31,519 nt of DNA, from positions 1-31,519 of the forward strand of contig DATKPK010000237.1 of assembly GCA_035524095.1 (NCBI GenBank). The letters run 5' to 3'. This DNA comes from DATJUF01 sp035524095. GTDB lineage: Bacteria; Desulfobacterota; Binatia; Binatales; Binataceae. Position 1 is the first letter of the stretch. Every line of letters begins with the position of its first letter. Of this stretch, positions 24,771 through 31,519 are shown in pieces. The notes beneath the pieces were generated by a model that saw only the letters and a list, made by a program, of their open reading frames with translations, did no database searches and had not been told where the DNA came from. Position numbers and translations under genes: made by a program.

Positions 24771-25979
24771 ATGAGCTTGGGTGATATCGAAAATCCGACT
24801 GACTTTCAGCCTGCGTCGGCATCAACATTGGCTATCGCGGCGATTGTCCGGCGCGCGCTCGATGGCGAGCGTCTCACCGAAGCCGACGCCGTTAAGCTGA
24901 TCGAATGTCCCGACGATGACTTAGGCGTCCTGTTGGGAGCCGCAGGGGCTATGCGCGATCGTGCTAAGAGACGCGACGTCACCTATTCGCGCAAGGTGTT
25001 TCTGCCGGTTACCAATTTATGCCGGGACCGCTGCACCTATTGCACCTTTCGCAAGGATCCGGGTGACCCTGGTGCATGGACCATGACGTTGGCCGAAATC
25101 GCCGAATGGTCGCGGCGCAGCGGCGAACTTGGATGCAAAGAGGCGCTGATGTGCCTCGGCGACAAGCCCGAGCTTGCCTTTAAGGAATATCGCGCGACGC
25201 TCGCCGAGTTCGGCGTGCGCAACACGATAGAATACGTCGCGCGGGCGTGCGAGGCCGCCTTGAACGAGGGCCTGCTGCCTCATACCAACGCTGGCCTCAT
25301 GACGCTCGACGAGATGGCAATGCTACGTCCGCTCAATGCCAGCATGGGCCTGATGCTCGAGAGCATCTCACCTCGTCTGCGCCAACGCGGCGGAGTCCAT
25401 CAATGGGCGCCCGATAAGGACCCGGCCTTGCGGATGCGAATGATTGATGAAGCGGGCCAACTGCGCATTCCATTCACCACCGGCATCCTGATTGGTATCG
25501 GCGACACACCTGCCGAACGGGCTCTGAGCCTGCTCGCGATTCGCGGGAGCCATGAGCGTTACGGCCATATTCAGGAAGTGATTATTCAAAACTTCCGCGC
25601 CAAACCGGGTATCGCGATGGAAGACGCGCCGGAGCCCGAGGCCTTCGAAATGGCACGTGCGATCGCGGTCGCGCGTCTGCTGCTCGGTCCCGAGATGAAC
25701 GTGCAGGCGCCGCCGAATCTTTCACCGCACGAAATCGAACTGTTTCTTTCCGCGGGCATCAATGACTGGGGCGGCATCTCACCGCTCAGCCGCGATTACG
25801 TCAACCCCGAAGCGCCATGGCCGCATCTTGAGCGCCTGGCCGAACGTTGTGCGCGAGCCGGCTTTCACCTAAAACAGCGGCTCGCGATCTACCCCGAATA
25901 CATTCACGATGAGTGGGTCGATCCGGCCATAAGGCCGGCGATTGACCGTCTCAACGATAGACTCGGAGCGGAGGTTTAG
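24771..25979 (+). CDS. cofG: CofG, 7,8-didemethyl-8-hydroxy-5-deazariboflavin synthase radical SAM subunit
   Basis: This 402-residue radical SAM enzyme has its [4Fe-4S] cysteines at C84, C88 and C91 (NLCRDRCTYCTFRK). CofG-specific sequence includes EALMCLGDKPE, IEYVARACEAAL, TNAGLMTLDEMAMLRPLNASMGLMLES and NDWGGISPLSRDYVNPEAPWP. With CofH it builds the deazaflavin Fo from the ribityl-pyrimidine intermediate of riboflavin synthesis and tyrosine. In actinobacteria the two are fused as FbiC. Here they are separate, with cofH starting 1 bp after the stop. It is the first gene of the F420 operon. Confidence 0.95.
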   Translation: MSLGDIENPTDFQPASASTLAIAAIVRRALDGERLTEADAVKLIECPDDDLGVLLGAAGAMRDRAKRRDVTYSRKVFLPVTNLCRDRCTYCTFRKDPGDPGAWTMTLAEIAEWSRRSGELGCKEALMCLGDKPELAFKEYRATLAEFGVRNTIEYVARACEAALNEGLLPHTNAGLMTLDEMAMLRPLNASMGLMLESISPRLRQRGGVHQWAPDKDPALRMRMIDEAGQLRIPFTTGILIGIGDTPAERALSLLAIRGSHERYGHIQEVIIQNFRAKPGIAMEDAPEPEAFEMARAIAVARLLLGPEMNVQAPPNLSPHEIELFLSAGINDWGGISPLSRDYVNPEAPWPHLERLAERCARAGFHLKQRLAIYPEYIHDEWVDPAIRPAIDRLNDRLGAEV

Positions 25980-25980
25980 T

Positions 25981-27243
25981 GTGAACCTCGATCAGTTACG
26001 CAATTACGTTGATGAAATCGACGATACCTCTCTGGCGAATCTGATGGATGCGGCATCAGCGCCGTTCCGCGCGGTGTTGATGCGCGCCCTCGACCGCCAA
26101 GAGCTAATGCCTGACGAAGGCCTGATGCTCTACGGCGCCGACGGGCCCGATCTGCGGGCATTAATCAAGTGCGCCGATCTTGCCCGTGCCGAGGATGTTG
26201 GTGACGAAGTGACCTACGTCGTCAACCGCAATATCAATTTCACGAACATCTGTTTCGTCGGATGCCAGTTTTGCGGCTTCAAGCGCCAGAAATGGGAATC
26301 CGACGCCTACGACCACTCTGACGCGACAATTCTCGCGAAGGTCGCGGATGCGGTCGAACGCGGTGCCACCGAAATCTGTATGCAGGGCGGCATCAATCCC
26401 GACATGCCGGCCTTCAAATACCGCGATTTGCTGGTCGCGATTAAGACTCACTTTCCACAAATTCACGTGCATGCTTTCTCGCCGATGGAGATTATGTATG
26501 GTGCGCGGCGTGTGCGCATGGATTATCCCGAATACATCACGATGCTGCGTGACGCGGGCCTCGGTTCGATTCCCGGTACCGCCGCCGAGATCCTTGACGA
26601 CGAAGTACGGGAGATTCTGAGCCATAAGAAAGTCGATGTTGCGGCGTGGGTCGAAATCATCACGACGGCTCACTCACTAGGTGTACCAACCACTTCGACG
26701 ATCATGTACGGCCATCTGGAAAGCCCGCGCCACGTGATCAATCACCTCTCATTGCTGCGCGATATCCAAAAGCGCACGCGCGGCTTTACCGAATTCGTGC
26801 CGCTGCGGTTCATTCACGAGAATACCGTGCTCTATCGCAAGGGATTGGTGAAGCCGTCTGAAATCGGTTTTCCCGATCTGCGGATGTATGCGACTTCGCG
26901 GCTGTTCCTGCGAGGCTTTATCGACAACCTGCAAACCTCGTGGGTCAAACTTGGCGTCGATCTCGCTGCGATCACTCTGCGTACCGGATGCAACGATTTC
27001 TCCGGTACGCTGATGGAGGAGAGCATTACAGCGCAGGCGGGCGGCACCGCCGGCGAGTTTCTTCCGGTCGATTTGATCGAAGAGAAATGTGCGGAGATTG
27101 GCCGAGTCCCGGTTGAACGTTCTACGACTTATCGCAAACTCTACGGTAGAAAGGCTCCCAATGGCGCGCGGCCAATCCCTCACCTCGCAGAAGCCCATCA
27201 AGCCGACAGTCACGACGCTGGCGGGGGGAGTGGGTGCAGCTAA
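25981..27243 (+). CDS. cofH: CofH, 5-amino-6-(D-ribitylamino)uracil--tyrosine 4-hydroxybenzyl transferase
   Basis: This 420-residue radical SAM protein has cluster cysteines C91, C95 and C98 (NICFVGCQFCGF). Family sequence includes GATEICMQGGINPD, HAFSPMEI, GLGSIPGTAAEIL, TTSTIMYGH and EFVPLRFIHENT. It joins tyrosine-derived hydroxybenzyl to the ribityl-uracil, the step before CofG. The GTG at 25981 is preferred to an upstream TTG (25942) because CGGAGG stands 6 nt before it and it directly follows the cofG stop. The last 83 bp overlap the cofD start, and the C-terminal tail encoded there is low-complexity. Confidence 0.95.
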   Translation: MNLDQLRNYVDEIDDTSLANLMDAASAPFRAVLMRALDRQELMPDEGLMLYGADGPDLRALIKCADLARAEDVGDEVTYVVNRNINFTNICFVGCQFCGFKRQKWESDAYDHSDATILAKVADAVERGATEICMQGGINPDMPAFKYRDLLVAIKTHFPQIHVHAFSPMEIMYGARRVRMDYPEYITMLRDAGLGSIPGTAAEILDDEVREILSHKKVDVAAWVEIITTAHSLGVPTTSTIMYGHLESPRHVINHLSLLRDIQKRTRGFTEFVPLRFIHENTVLYRKGLVKPSEIGFPDLRMYATSRLFLRGFIDNLQTSWVKLGVDLAAITLRTGCNDFSGTLMEESITAQAGGTAGEFLPVDLIEEKCAEIGRVPVERSTTYRKLYGRKAPNGARPIPHLAEAHQADSHDAGGGSGCS

Positions 27244-28135
27244 GTTCCTGCGCGGCCTCGTACGGCGTATCGACCCGCGCCGCATCGCGGTAATTGTCAA
27301 CACCGGCGACGACGAGGAGTTCTTTGGACTCCACGTCTCGCCGGATATCGATACCGTCACCTACACGCTGGCGGGCGTCATCAACAAGGCCAATGGCTGG
27401 GGTCTCGAGGGCGAGAGCTTCAACACCCTCGACGCCTTAGGACGCTACTACGGTAAACCGTGGTTTAATCTTGGCGACCGCGACCTTGCAACCCATCTTT
27501 ATCGTTCCGAGCGGCTCCGGTCCGGAGCCTCGCTGAGCGAGATCACGTCCGACATCGCACAGCGCTTCGGCATCGGCGCGCGCATCTTGCCGATGTCCAA
27601 CGACAGCGTCCGCACCTTCGTCAAGTTGAGGGGCCGACCAGCGATCCCATTCCAGGAATATTTTGTGCGCCGCCGTGCCCGCGGACGAGTCGAGGCCATC
27701 GAGTTGCGCGGTATGGAGGAAGCGAAGGCCCTCCCCGATGCGCTGAAAGCCATCGGCGACTCGCGCGCGATTATACTTGCGCCCTCGAATCCGTTTGTCT
27801 CCCTCGCGCCTATCCTTAACCTTAAGGGTATGCGAGAAGCACTAGCTTCGGTCCGGAGCCGCGTTGCCGCGATCAGCCCAATTGTCGGGGGTAAGACTAT
27901 CAAGGGTCCCGCTGACAAGATGCTGCGCGGGCTCGGCCACGAAGTTTCGCCGCTTGCGGTGGCACGCCTGTATAAGGATTTCCTCGGCGCTTTCGTTCTC
28001 GATACAGTTGACCATAGTTATATCGAGCCGATTCGCGCGCTCGGTATCCGCGCTGTCGCGACCGACACGATCATGACGACTCCAGCTAAAGCTGCTCGCC
28101 TTGCCGACGTGGTGATGCGTGCGCTTGAGGTGTAG
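27161..28135 (+). CDS. cofD: CofD, Fo phospholactyl/phosphoenolpyruvyl transferase
   Basis: This 324-residue protein has the CofD/FbiA hallmarks: TTLAGGVGAAKFLRGL (18-33), VNTGDDEEFFGLHVSPDIDTVTYTLAG, GRYYGKPWFNLGDRDLATHL, AISPIVGGKTIKGPADKML and DHSYIEPI. It transfers the phospholactyl or phosphoenolpyruvyl group from its GDP/GTP-activated donor to Fo, giving F420-0 or dehydro-F420-0. The ATG at 27161 is the last possible start before the nucleotide-binding motif, so the 83-bp overlap with cofH is real. CofC, which activates the donor, is not in the window. Confidence 0.94.
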   Translation: MARGQSLTSQKPIKPTVTTLAGGVGAAKFLRGLVRRIDPRRIAVIVNTGDDEEFFGLHVSPDIDTVTYTLAGVINKANGWGLEGESFNTLDALGRYYGKPWFNLGDRDLATHLYRSERLRSGASLSEITSDIAQRFGIGARILPMSNDSVRTFVKLRGRPAIPFQEYFVRRRARGRVEAIELRGMEEAKALPDALKAIGDSRAIILAPSNPFVSLAPILNLKGMREALASVRSRVAAISPIVGGKTIKGPADKMLRGLGHEVSPLAVARLYKDFLGAFVLDTVDHSYIEPIRALGIRAVATDTIMTTPAKAARLADVVMRALEV

Positions 28136-28147
28136 GCTTTAGCCGGC

Positions 28148-28903
28148 ATGGCGCCACTTACGCTTACCGCGATTGAAGGTATCCCGATGATTGAGCCGGG
28201 CGACAATCTCGCTCAACTGATCATCAGGGGACTCGACCGGATGGGGCTCAAGCTTCAGCACGGCGACATTATCACTGTATGCCAGAAGATCGTCTCTAAG
28301 GCCGAGGGCCGCATCGTCGATCTGACCGTTATCGAACCCTCGCCGCTGGCTCGCAGTTTCGCTGCTCGATGGGACAAAGACCCGCGCGCCGTCGAACTCG
28401 TATTGCGCCAGACCAGTCGTATCGTTCGGATGGATAACGCTGTACTAATCGTCGAGACCGGCCCCGGATGGGTCTGTGCCAACGCCGGTATCGACGAGTC
28501 CAACAGCTTGGTTGACGATCGTGCGATCCTGCTGCCGGAGGATGCCGACGCCTCCGCCGATACGCTCCGCACCGCCCTCAAGCAGTTGACCGGCGTTGAA
28601 GTTGCCATATTGGTTACCGACACTTTCGGGCGGCCGTGGAGAGACGGCCTGACTGAAGTATGCCTGGGTATCGCCGGGCTGGATCCAATGCTCGATCTAC
28701 GCGGCTCGACTGATCTGGCCGGCCGCGAATTGCATCACACGGTAATCGCGATCGCCGACGAAATCGCCTGCGCGGCCGGCCTCCTGATGCCGAAGGCAGG
28801 CGCCACACCAGCCGTGCTGGTGCGTGGATATCAGTACCAGGCGGCCGCCAATGCCAGTGCTCGTGCGCTAATCCGGCCCGCCGCTTCTGACCTCTTCCGT
28901 TAA
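28148..28903 (+). CDS. cofE: CofE, coenzyme F420-0:L-glutamate ligase
   Basis: This 251-residue protein is of archaeal CofE length. Motifs are GDIITVCQKIVSKAEGRIVDL, WVCANAGIDESN and ILVTDTFGRPWRDGLTEVCLGIAGLDPMLDLRG. It adds glutamate residues to F420-0 with GTP. Unlike actinobacterial FbiB it has no C-terminal FMN-dependent reductase domain, so dehydro-F420-0, if made, must be reduced by another protein. It starts 12 bp after cofD and ends 6 bp before the polyprenyl synthase. Confidence 0.95.
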   Translation: MAPLTLTAIEGIPMIEPGDNLAQLIIRGLDRMGLKLQHGDIITVCQKIVSKAEGRIVDLTVIEPSPLARSFAARWDKDPRAVELVLRQTSRIVRMDNAVLIVETGPGWVCANAGIDESNSLVDDRAILLPEDADASADTLRTALKQLTGVEVAILVTDTFGRPWRDGLTEVCLGIAGLDPMLDLRGSTDLAGRELHHTVIAIADEIACAAGLLMPKAGATPAVLVRGYQYQAAANASARALIRPAASDLFR

Positions 28904-28909
28904 GTTCCG

Positions 28910-29920
28910 ATGCCTGCGAAGAACGCTGAACCCATTATTGCCGCTGAGGCTGCCGCATCGACTGACCTCGCTGCGCCCGTCAAGGATGAACTATGTGCCG
29001 CCGAGGCGCGGCTTTCGCGCCTGCTCGATTCCAACGAGTCGCTTATCAGCGAAATCTGCCACTATCTCGTCGATAGCGGTGGGAAGCGGTTGCGGCCGCT
29101 TTTCATACTACTGGTCTATCGTGCTTGTGGCGGACCTGATCGGACGATTGACGACGCGATCGATGCCGCTATCGCACTCGAGTTGATTCATTCGGCGACT
29201 TTGCTCCACGACGACATAATAGATGGAGGCCTGCTGCGTCGCGGTAAGCCGTCGGCGTTTGCGCGCTATGGCAATGCGCCGTCGCTCGTAGCTGGTGATT
29301 TTCTTTTCTGTCGCGCGTTCGAATTATGTGGACGCTTCGACGAACGACTCGTGCGCACAGCCGCGCAGGCTTGTATCCAGCTGACCGAGGGCGAAGTAAT
29401 GGAAGGCCGGATGCGCCACAACGCGGCCGCGACTCTCGACGATTATCTTGCCGTGATCACCCGCAAGACCGCGTCTCTGTTTGCAGCCGGCGGACGTGTT
29501 GCCGCCGATCTCGCCGGTGCACCGCCTAAGCTCATCACCGGAATGGATAAACTCGGTCTCGCGCTGGGGCGGGCCTTTCAGATGGTCGATGATCTGCTTG
29601 ACGTGATCGGTCCCGAGGAGCGAATCGGTAAGCCGGTCGGCACCGATCTTCGTGAAGGGATTATCTCGTTGCCAGTGGTGCTTGGCGTACAATCAAACGC
29701 GGCGTTGGCCAATGATTTTCGCGCTGGTGTTTCAATTGAAGGACGGGAATTTGAACGGGCGCTCGCGATGATGCGCGAACCATCGTTGCTCGCCCGTGGC
29801 CGCGCACTTGCGGCCGAGCAGGTGGCCGCCGCGCGTGGCTTGCTGGATCAGCTAAAGCCCTCCATTTACCGCGACAGCCTCGCGACGCTGATCGACGACC
29901 AACTCACCCGCTCCTCGTAG
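28910..29920 (+). CDS. ispB: Long-chain polyprenyl diphosphate synthase (octaprenyl-type)
   Basis: This 336-residue trans-isoprenyl diphosphate synthase has the first Asp-rich motif D101-D102-I-I-D105 with GGKRLRPL (57-64) upstream. The second motif is D227-D228-L-L-D231 (FQMVDDLLDVIG), followed by GKPVGTDLREG. The residues four and five before the first motif are T97 and A96. These are small, as in enzymes that make long chains, so a C35-C50 quinone side chain is likely. The gene is 6 bp after cofE and so is probably co-transcribed with the F420 genes. The acidic Ala-rich first 25 residues are unusual and possibly disordered. Confidence 0.92.
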   Translation: MPAKNAEPIIAAEAAASTDLAAPVKDELCAAEARLSRLLDSNESLISEICHYLVDSGGKRLRPLFILLVYRACGGPDRTIDDAIDAAIALELIHSATLLHDDIIDGGLLRRGKPSAFARYGNAPSLVAGDFLFCRAFELCGRFDERLVRTAAQACIQLTEGEVMEGRMRHNAAATLDDYLAVITRKTASLFAAGGRVAADLAGAPPKLITGMDKLGLALGRAFQMVDDLLDVIGPEERIGKPVGTDLREGIISLPVVLGVQSNAALANDFRAGVSIEGREFERALAMMREPSLLARGRALAAEQVAAARGLLDQLKPSIYRDSLATLIDDQLTRSS

Positions 29921-29953
29921 TGGGCTGCAGAGGCATCTTCCCTTTGAATGTCG

Positions 29954-30003
29954 TGGTGGGCAGGGGCAGAATCGAACTGCCGACACGAAGATTTTCAGTC
30001 TTC
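29954..30003 (-). pseudogene. 3' half of a tRNA-Phe(GAA) gene, displaced fragment at an integration site
   Basis: On the minus strand this gives anticodon arm GAAGA-CTGAAAA-TCTTC (anticodon GAA at 29994-29996), variable loop GTGTC, T-arm GGCAG-TTCGATT-CTGCC, acceptor 3' strand CCTGCCC and encoded ACCA. These are perfect tRNA-Phe features. The sequence 5' of it (30004 onward) has no canonical D-arm and no GGGCAGG acceptor strand, so the gene is not functional as it stands. This is how the original 3' end looks after a tyrosine-integrase element has inserted at the anticodon loop. Confidence 0.82.
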
Positions 30004-30004
30004 G
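29986..30004. other. Predicted attL core of the integrative element
   Basis: CGAAGA and TCTTCG form perfect 6-bp inverted arms around the 7-bp spacer TTTTCAG (29992-29998). This is the geometry of a tyrosine-recombinase core whose crossover is the anticodon loop. tRNA identity to the left and its loss just to the right mark this as the junction between chromosome and element. The exact crossover cannot be fixed without the right end. Confidence 0.6.
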
Positions 30005-30041
30005 ATAGTGAGCCCAGCGAAGTACTTTGCTCTACCCCTAA

Positions 30042-30080
30042 AACCAAGATTAGTTCGTAAATGCTTGATAATCTTGGGTT
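30042..30080. repeat. Inverted repeat in the element's attachment arm
   Basis: AACCAAGATTA (30042-30052) is matched inverted by TAATCTTGGGTT (30069-30080), with one extra G and a 16-nt loop. It lies between the tRNA fragment and the integrase in AT-rich DNA. There is no T-run, so a binding site for integrase or an accessory factor is more likely than a terminator. Confidence 0.4.
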
Positions 30081-30128
30081 ATTGCGTCCTGCATAGATAC
30101 TCAAAGTACCTTAGAGTATTGGCCAACT

Positions 30129-30148
30129 TGTTACCTATGTGTTACCTA
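30129..30148. repeat. Tandem 9-bp repeats, possible integrase arm sites
   Basis: TGTTACCTA occurs at 30129-30137 and 30140-30148, an 11-bp period (one helical turn). A related AGTACCTTA is at 30105-30113. Closely spaced direct repeats beside the core are what the integrase N-terminal arm-binding domain, or an excisionase, would bind. They end 38 bp upstream of the integrase start, so they could also autoregulate it. Confidence 0.4.
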
Positions 30149-30185
30149 GAACCAGATTCTTGGTACGCCCGATTTGAGCTTTACG

Positions 30186-31466
30186 ATGCGAACCCAACTG
30201 ACGGCTAGATTTGTCGAATCGCTGAAATGTCCAGAGAGAGGGCAGGTAGAACATTGGGACACGAAAATATCTGGCTTCGGGTTGAGAACTTCAATCGCTG
30301 GCCGCAAAACGTGGACCTTGCTCTATCGTTATCAGGGTCGTTTGCGGCGCTTAACTCTGGGAACGTTTCCGCCGATAAGCTTGGCCGACGCACGGGGACT
30401 CGCCCGCAGTGCGTTGGCGGAAGTTCAACGGGGAAAAGATCCTGCGGCGACTAAACAACAGGATCGAGCCGCGGATTCTTTCGGTGAACTAGCCGAGCGC
30501 TATCTGAGAGAGCATGCGGAACCGAAAAAGCGCGCGAGCTCGGTTTATGAAGACAGAAAGCTCTTAAAGCGCGAGCTGTTGCCGGCCTGGGGAGCGCGAA
30601 AGGCACAAGATATCGCGCGACGCGATGTAATTGCGCTTGTCGACCGCATAGCGACAAAGCCAGCACCAATCGCGGCAAACCGAGCTCTGTCGTTGGCGTC
30701 AAAGATCTTCAATTTCGGTGTCAGCAAAGAGCTTATATCAATAAATCCAGCGTGGCGCGTGCCAAAGCCAGGGAAAGAACACTCGGTCACACGTACGTTG
30801 AACGACGACGAGATTAGGGCGGTCTGGAAGGTTCTCGAGCGCGAGGCCCACGGAAATCTCTTCAAACTGCTCCTTCTCCTCGGCCAACGTCGTAGCGAGA
30901 CCTCGGGTATGCGTTGGTCTGAAGTCGACTTTGAGAATGGTTGGTGGACGATACCGGCCACTCGCACGAAGAACGGGCTAGAGCATCGAGTACCGCTGGG
31001 GAAAACAGCCGTCGCTCTTTTGCGCAGCGTACGAGTGCAAGATCGGGGAAGTTTCGTATTTCCGGGACTGCGGTGTGAAAATCCAGTAGTCAACCTTGCT
31101 AAGCCGTTAAGTCGCATCATCAAAGGAGCGGAGGTTCTATTGAATCTTGGGTCGGTCGCGCCTAACACTCGTGAGTTACGATTCACAATCCACGACCTTA
31201 GGCGAACGGCGGCGACTGGAATGGCCAGTGTTGGGATTTCGCCGACCATCATTGCGCGAATTCTTAATCATTCCGGCGCGATGTCTCCCAGTCGAGTTAC
31301 ATTGGTTTACGACCGCTACAGTTATGACAAGGAGAAACGCGATGCTCTCAACCAATGGGAGTCGCGATTGTTGCAGTTAGTATCGATATCAGGCGAAGCC
31401 AATCGTTCGTGTACGGTCTTGGCGGCTACTCGCGAAAGCGACTATCCGCGATCGGATTCGACGTGA
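30186..31466 (+). CDS. int: Tyrosine recombinase/integrase with N-terminal arm-binding domain (P4/DUF4102 type)
   Basis: This 426-residue protein has a DUF4102-like arm-binding domain (residues 5-88: LTARFVESL...GFGLRTSIAGRKTWTLLYRYQGR...LTLGTFPPISLADAR). A SAM-like core-binding domain (about 97-190) and the catalytic domain follow. The catalytic set is R235 (QRRSE), K262 (TRTKNG), H336 and R339 (HDLRR), H362 (LNHSG) and nucleophile Y375 (VYDRY). It is complete. The ATG at 30186 was chosen; a TTG lies four codons upstream and no strong ribosome site is seen. It lies 180 bp from the tRNA-Phe fragment it presumably recombined. Its DNA looks less GC-rich than the host genes. Confidence 0.93.
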   Translation: MRTQLTARFVESLKCPERGQVEHWDTKISGFGLRTSIAGRKTWTLLYRYQGRLRRLTLGTFPPISLADARGLARSALAEVQRGKDPAATKQQDRAADSFGELAERYLREHAEPKKRASSVYEDRKLLKRELLPAWGARKAQDIARRDVIALVDRIATKPAPIAANRALSLASKIFNFGVSKELISINPAWRVPKPGKEHSVTRTLNDDEIRAVWKVLEREAHGNLFKLLLLLGQRRSETSGMRWSEVDFENGWWTIPATRTKNGLEHRVPLGKTAVALLRSVRVQDRGSFVFPGLRCENPVVNLAKPLSRIIKGAEVLLNLGSVAPNTRELRFTIHDLRRTAATGMASVGISPTIIARILNHSGAMSPSRVTLVYDRYSYDKEKRDALNQWESRLLQLVSISGEANRSCTVLAATRESDYPRSDST

Positions 31467-31519
31467 ACCAGCCCCACGGACTGTGTCAACCATTTGGGTT
31501 TCGAGGGTACTTCCCTAAA

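Larger units (their letters stand above)
29954..31519. mobile_element. Left end of an integrative element inserted in tRNA-Phe (continues beyond window)
   Basis: The supported parts are a truncated tRNA-Phe at the boundary, repeat-rich AT-rich DNA and an intact tyrosine integrase. The tRNA is on the minus strand and its 3' half adjoins host DNA. The element therefore extends to the right, and the rebuilt full tRNA-Phe should be at its right end. The cargo is outside the window. Bases 31467-31519 hold no recognisable gene. Confidence 0.7.

Noticed and set aside
26749..27360. Minus-strand open frame of 203 codons opposite cofH/cofD
   Set aside because: It covers the overlap of two certain genes on the other strand and has no recognisable motif.
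30004..30045. Possible 5' half of tRNA-Phe making a complete or intron-bearing gene
   Set aside because: A GGTAGAGCA-like string appears on the minus strand, but about 30 nt too far from the anticodon stem. No acceptor strand complementary to CCTGCCC and no canonical D-stem could be found, so a truncated gene is the better reading.

Overview
The window looks like chromosome of an uncultured, moderately GC-rich Gram-negative bacterium. LpxA implies lipid A and therefore an outer membrane. A System I cytochrome c maturation operon points to periplasmic c-type cytochromes. A complete-looking core of coenzyme F420 genes (cofG, cofH, cofD, cofE) narrows the field. Ccm, LpxA and F420 together, plus deltaproteobacterial-type Ccm variants, suggest a deep-branching soil lineage of the Binatota/Desulfobacterota type. 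That placement is inference; no rRNA is present.

Layout. 1-5015 (minus strand): ccmE-ccmF-ccmH-(CcmI-like zinc-ribbon gene)-ccmA-ccmB-ccmC, with ccmC cut by the window edge. CcmE carries a CxxxY heme-attachment motif instead of HxxxY, and CcmH has a cysteine-rich, non-canonical active site. 5161-6342 (minus): an acyl-CoA dehydrogenase. 6563-8333 (plus): a UPF0175-like small protein overlapping glyoxalase I, then a zinc medium-chain dehydrogenase. 8350-9841 (minus): mazG and an alpha/beta hydrolase. 10096-13895 (plus): a 985-residue membrane protein that fuses two GT-C glycosyltransferase halves, followed 5 bp later by a secreted, membrane-anchored beta-sandwich-like protein. 14059-16632 (plus): an M1 aminopeptidase. 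16712-17772 (minus): yacG-lpxA. 18220-19929 (plus): a secreted tannase/feruloyl-esterase-family enzyme. 19926-24464 (minus): a 2-oxoacid dehydrogenase operon (E1 alpha, E1 beta, E2) that ends in a zinc alcohol dehydrogenase. 24771-29920 (plus): cofG-cofH-cofD-cofE and a long-chain polyprenyl diphosphate synthase, all tightly spaced or overlapping.

From 29954 the character changes. There is the 3' half only of a tRNA-Phe(GAA) gene on the minus strand, then an AT-richer, repeat-rich stretch, then a tyrosine integrase with an N-terminal arm-binding domain. This reads as the left end (attL) of an integrative element that continues beyond the window. The reconstituted, intact tRNA-Phe should lie at its far end.

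How the genes work together: the ccm block is one transcription unit for heme delivery and ligation. The F420 block covers deazaflavin synthesis (CofG/H), lactyl- or PEP-type phosphotransfer (CofD) and glutamylation (CofE), but lacks cofC and the FbiB-type reductase domain. The E1/E2/ADH block makes an acyl-CoA from a 2-oxoacid or acetoin-like substrate, and its E3 must be encoded elsewhere. No CRISPR array, complete insertion sequence, rRNA or origin was seen.
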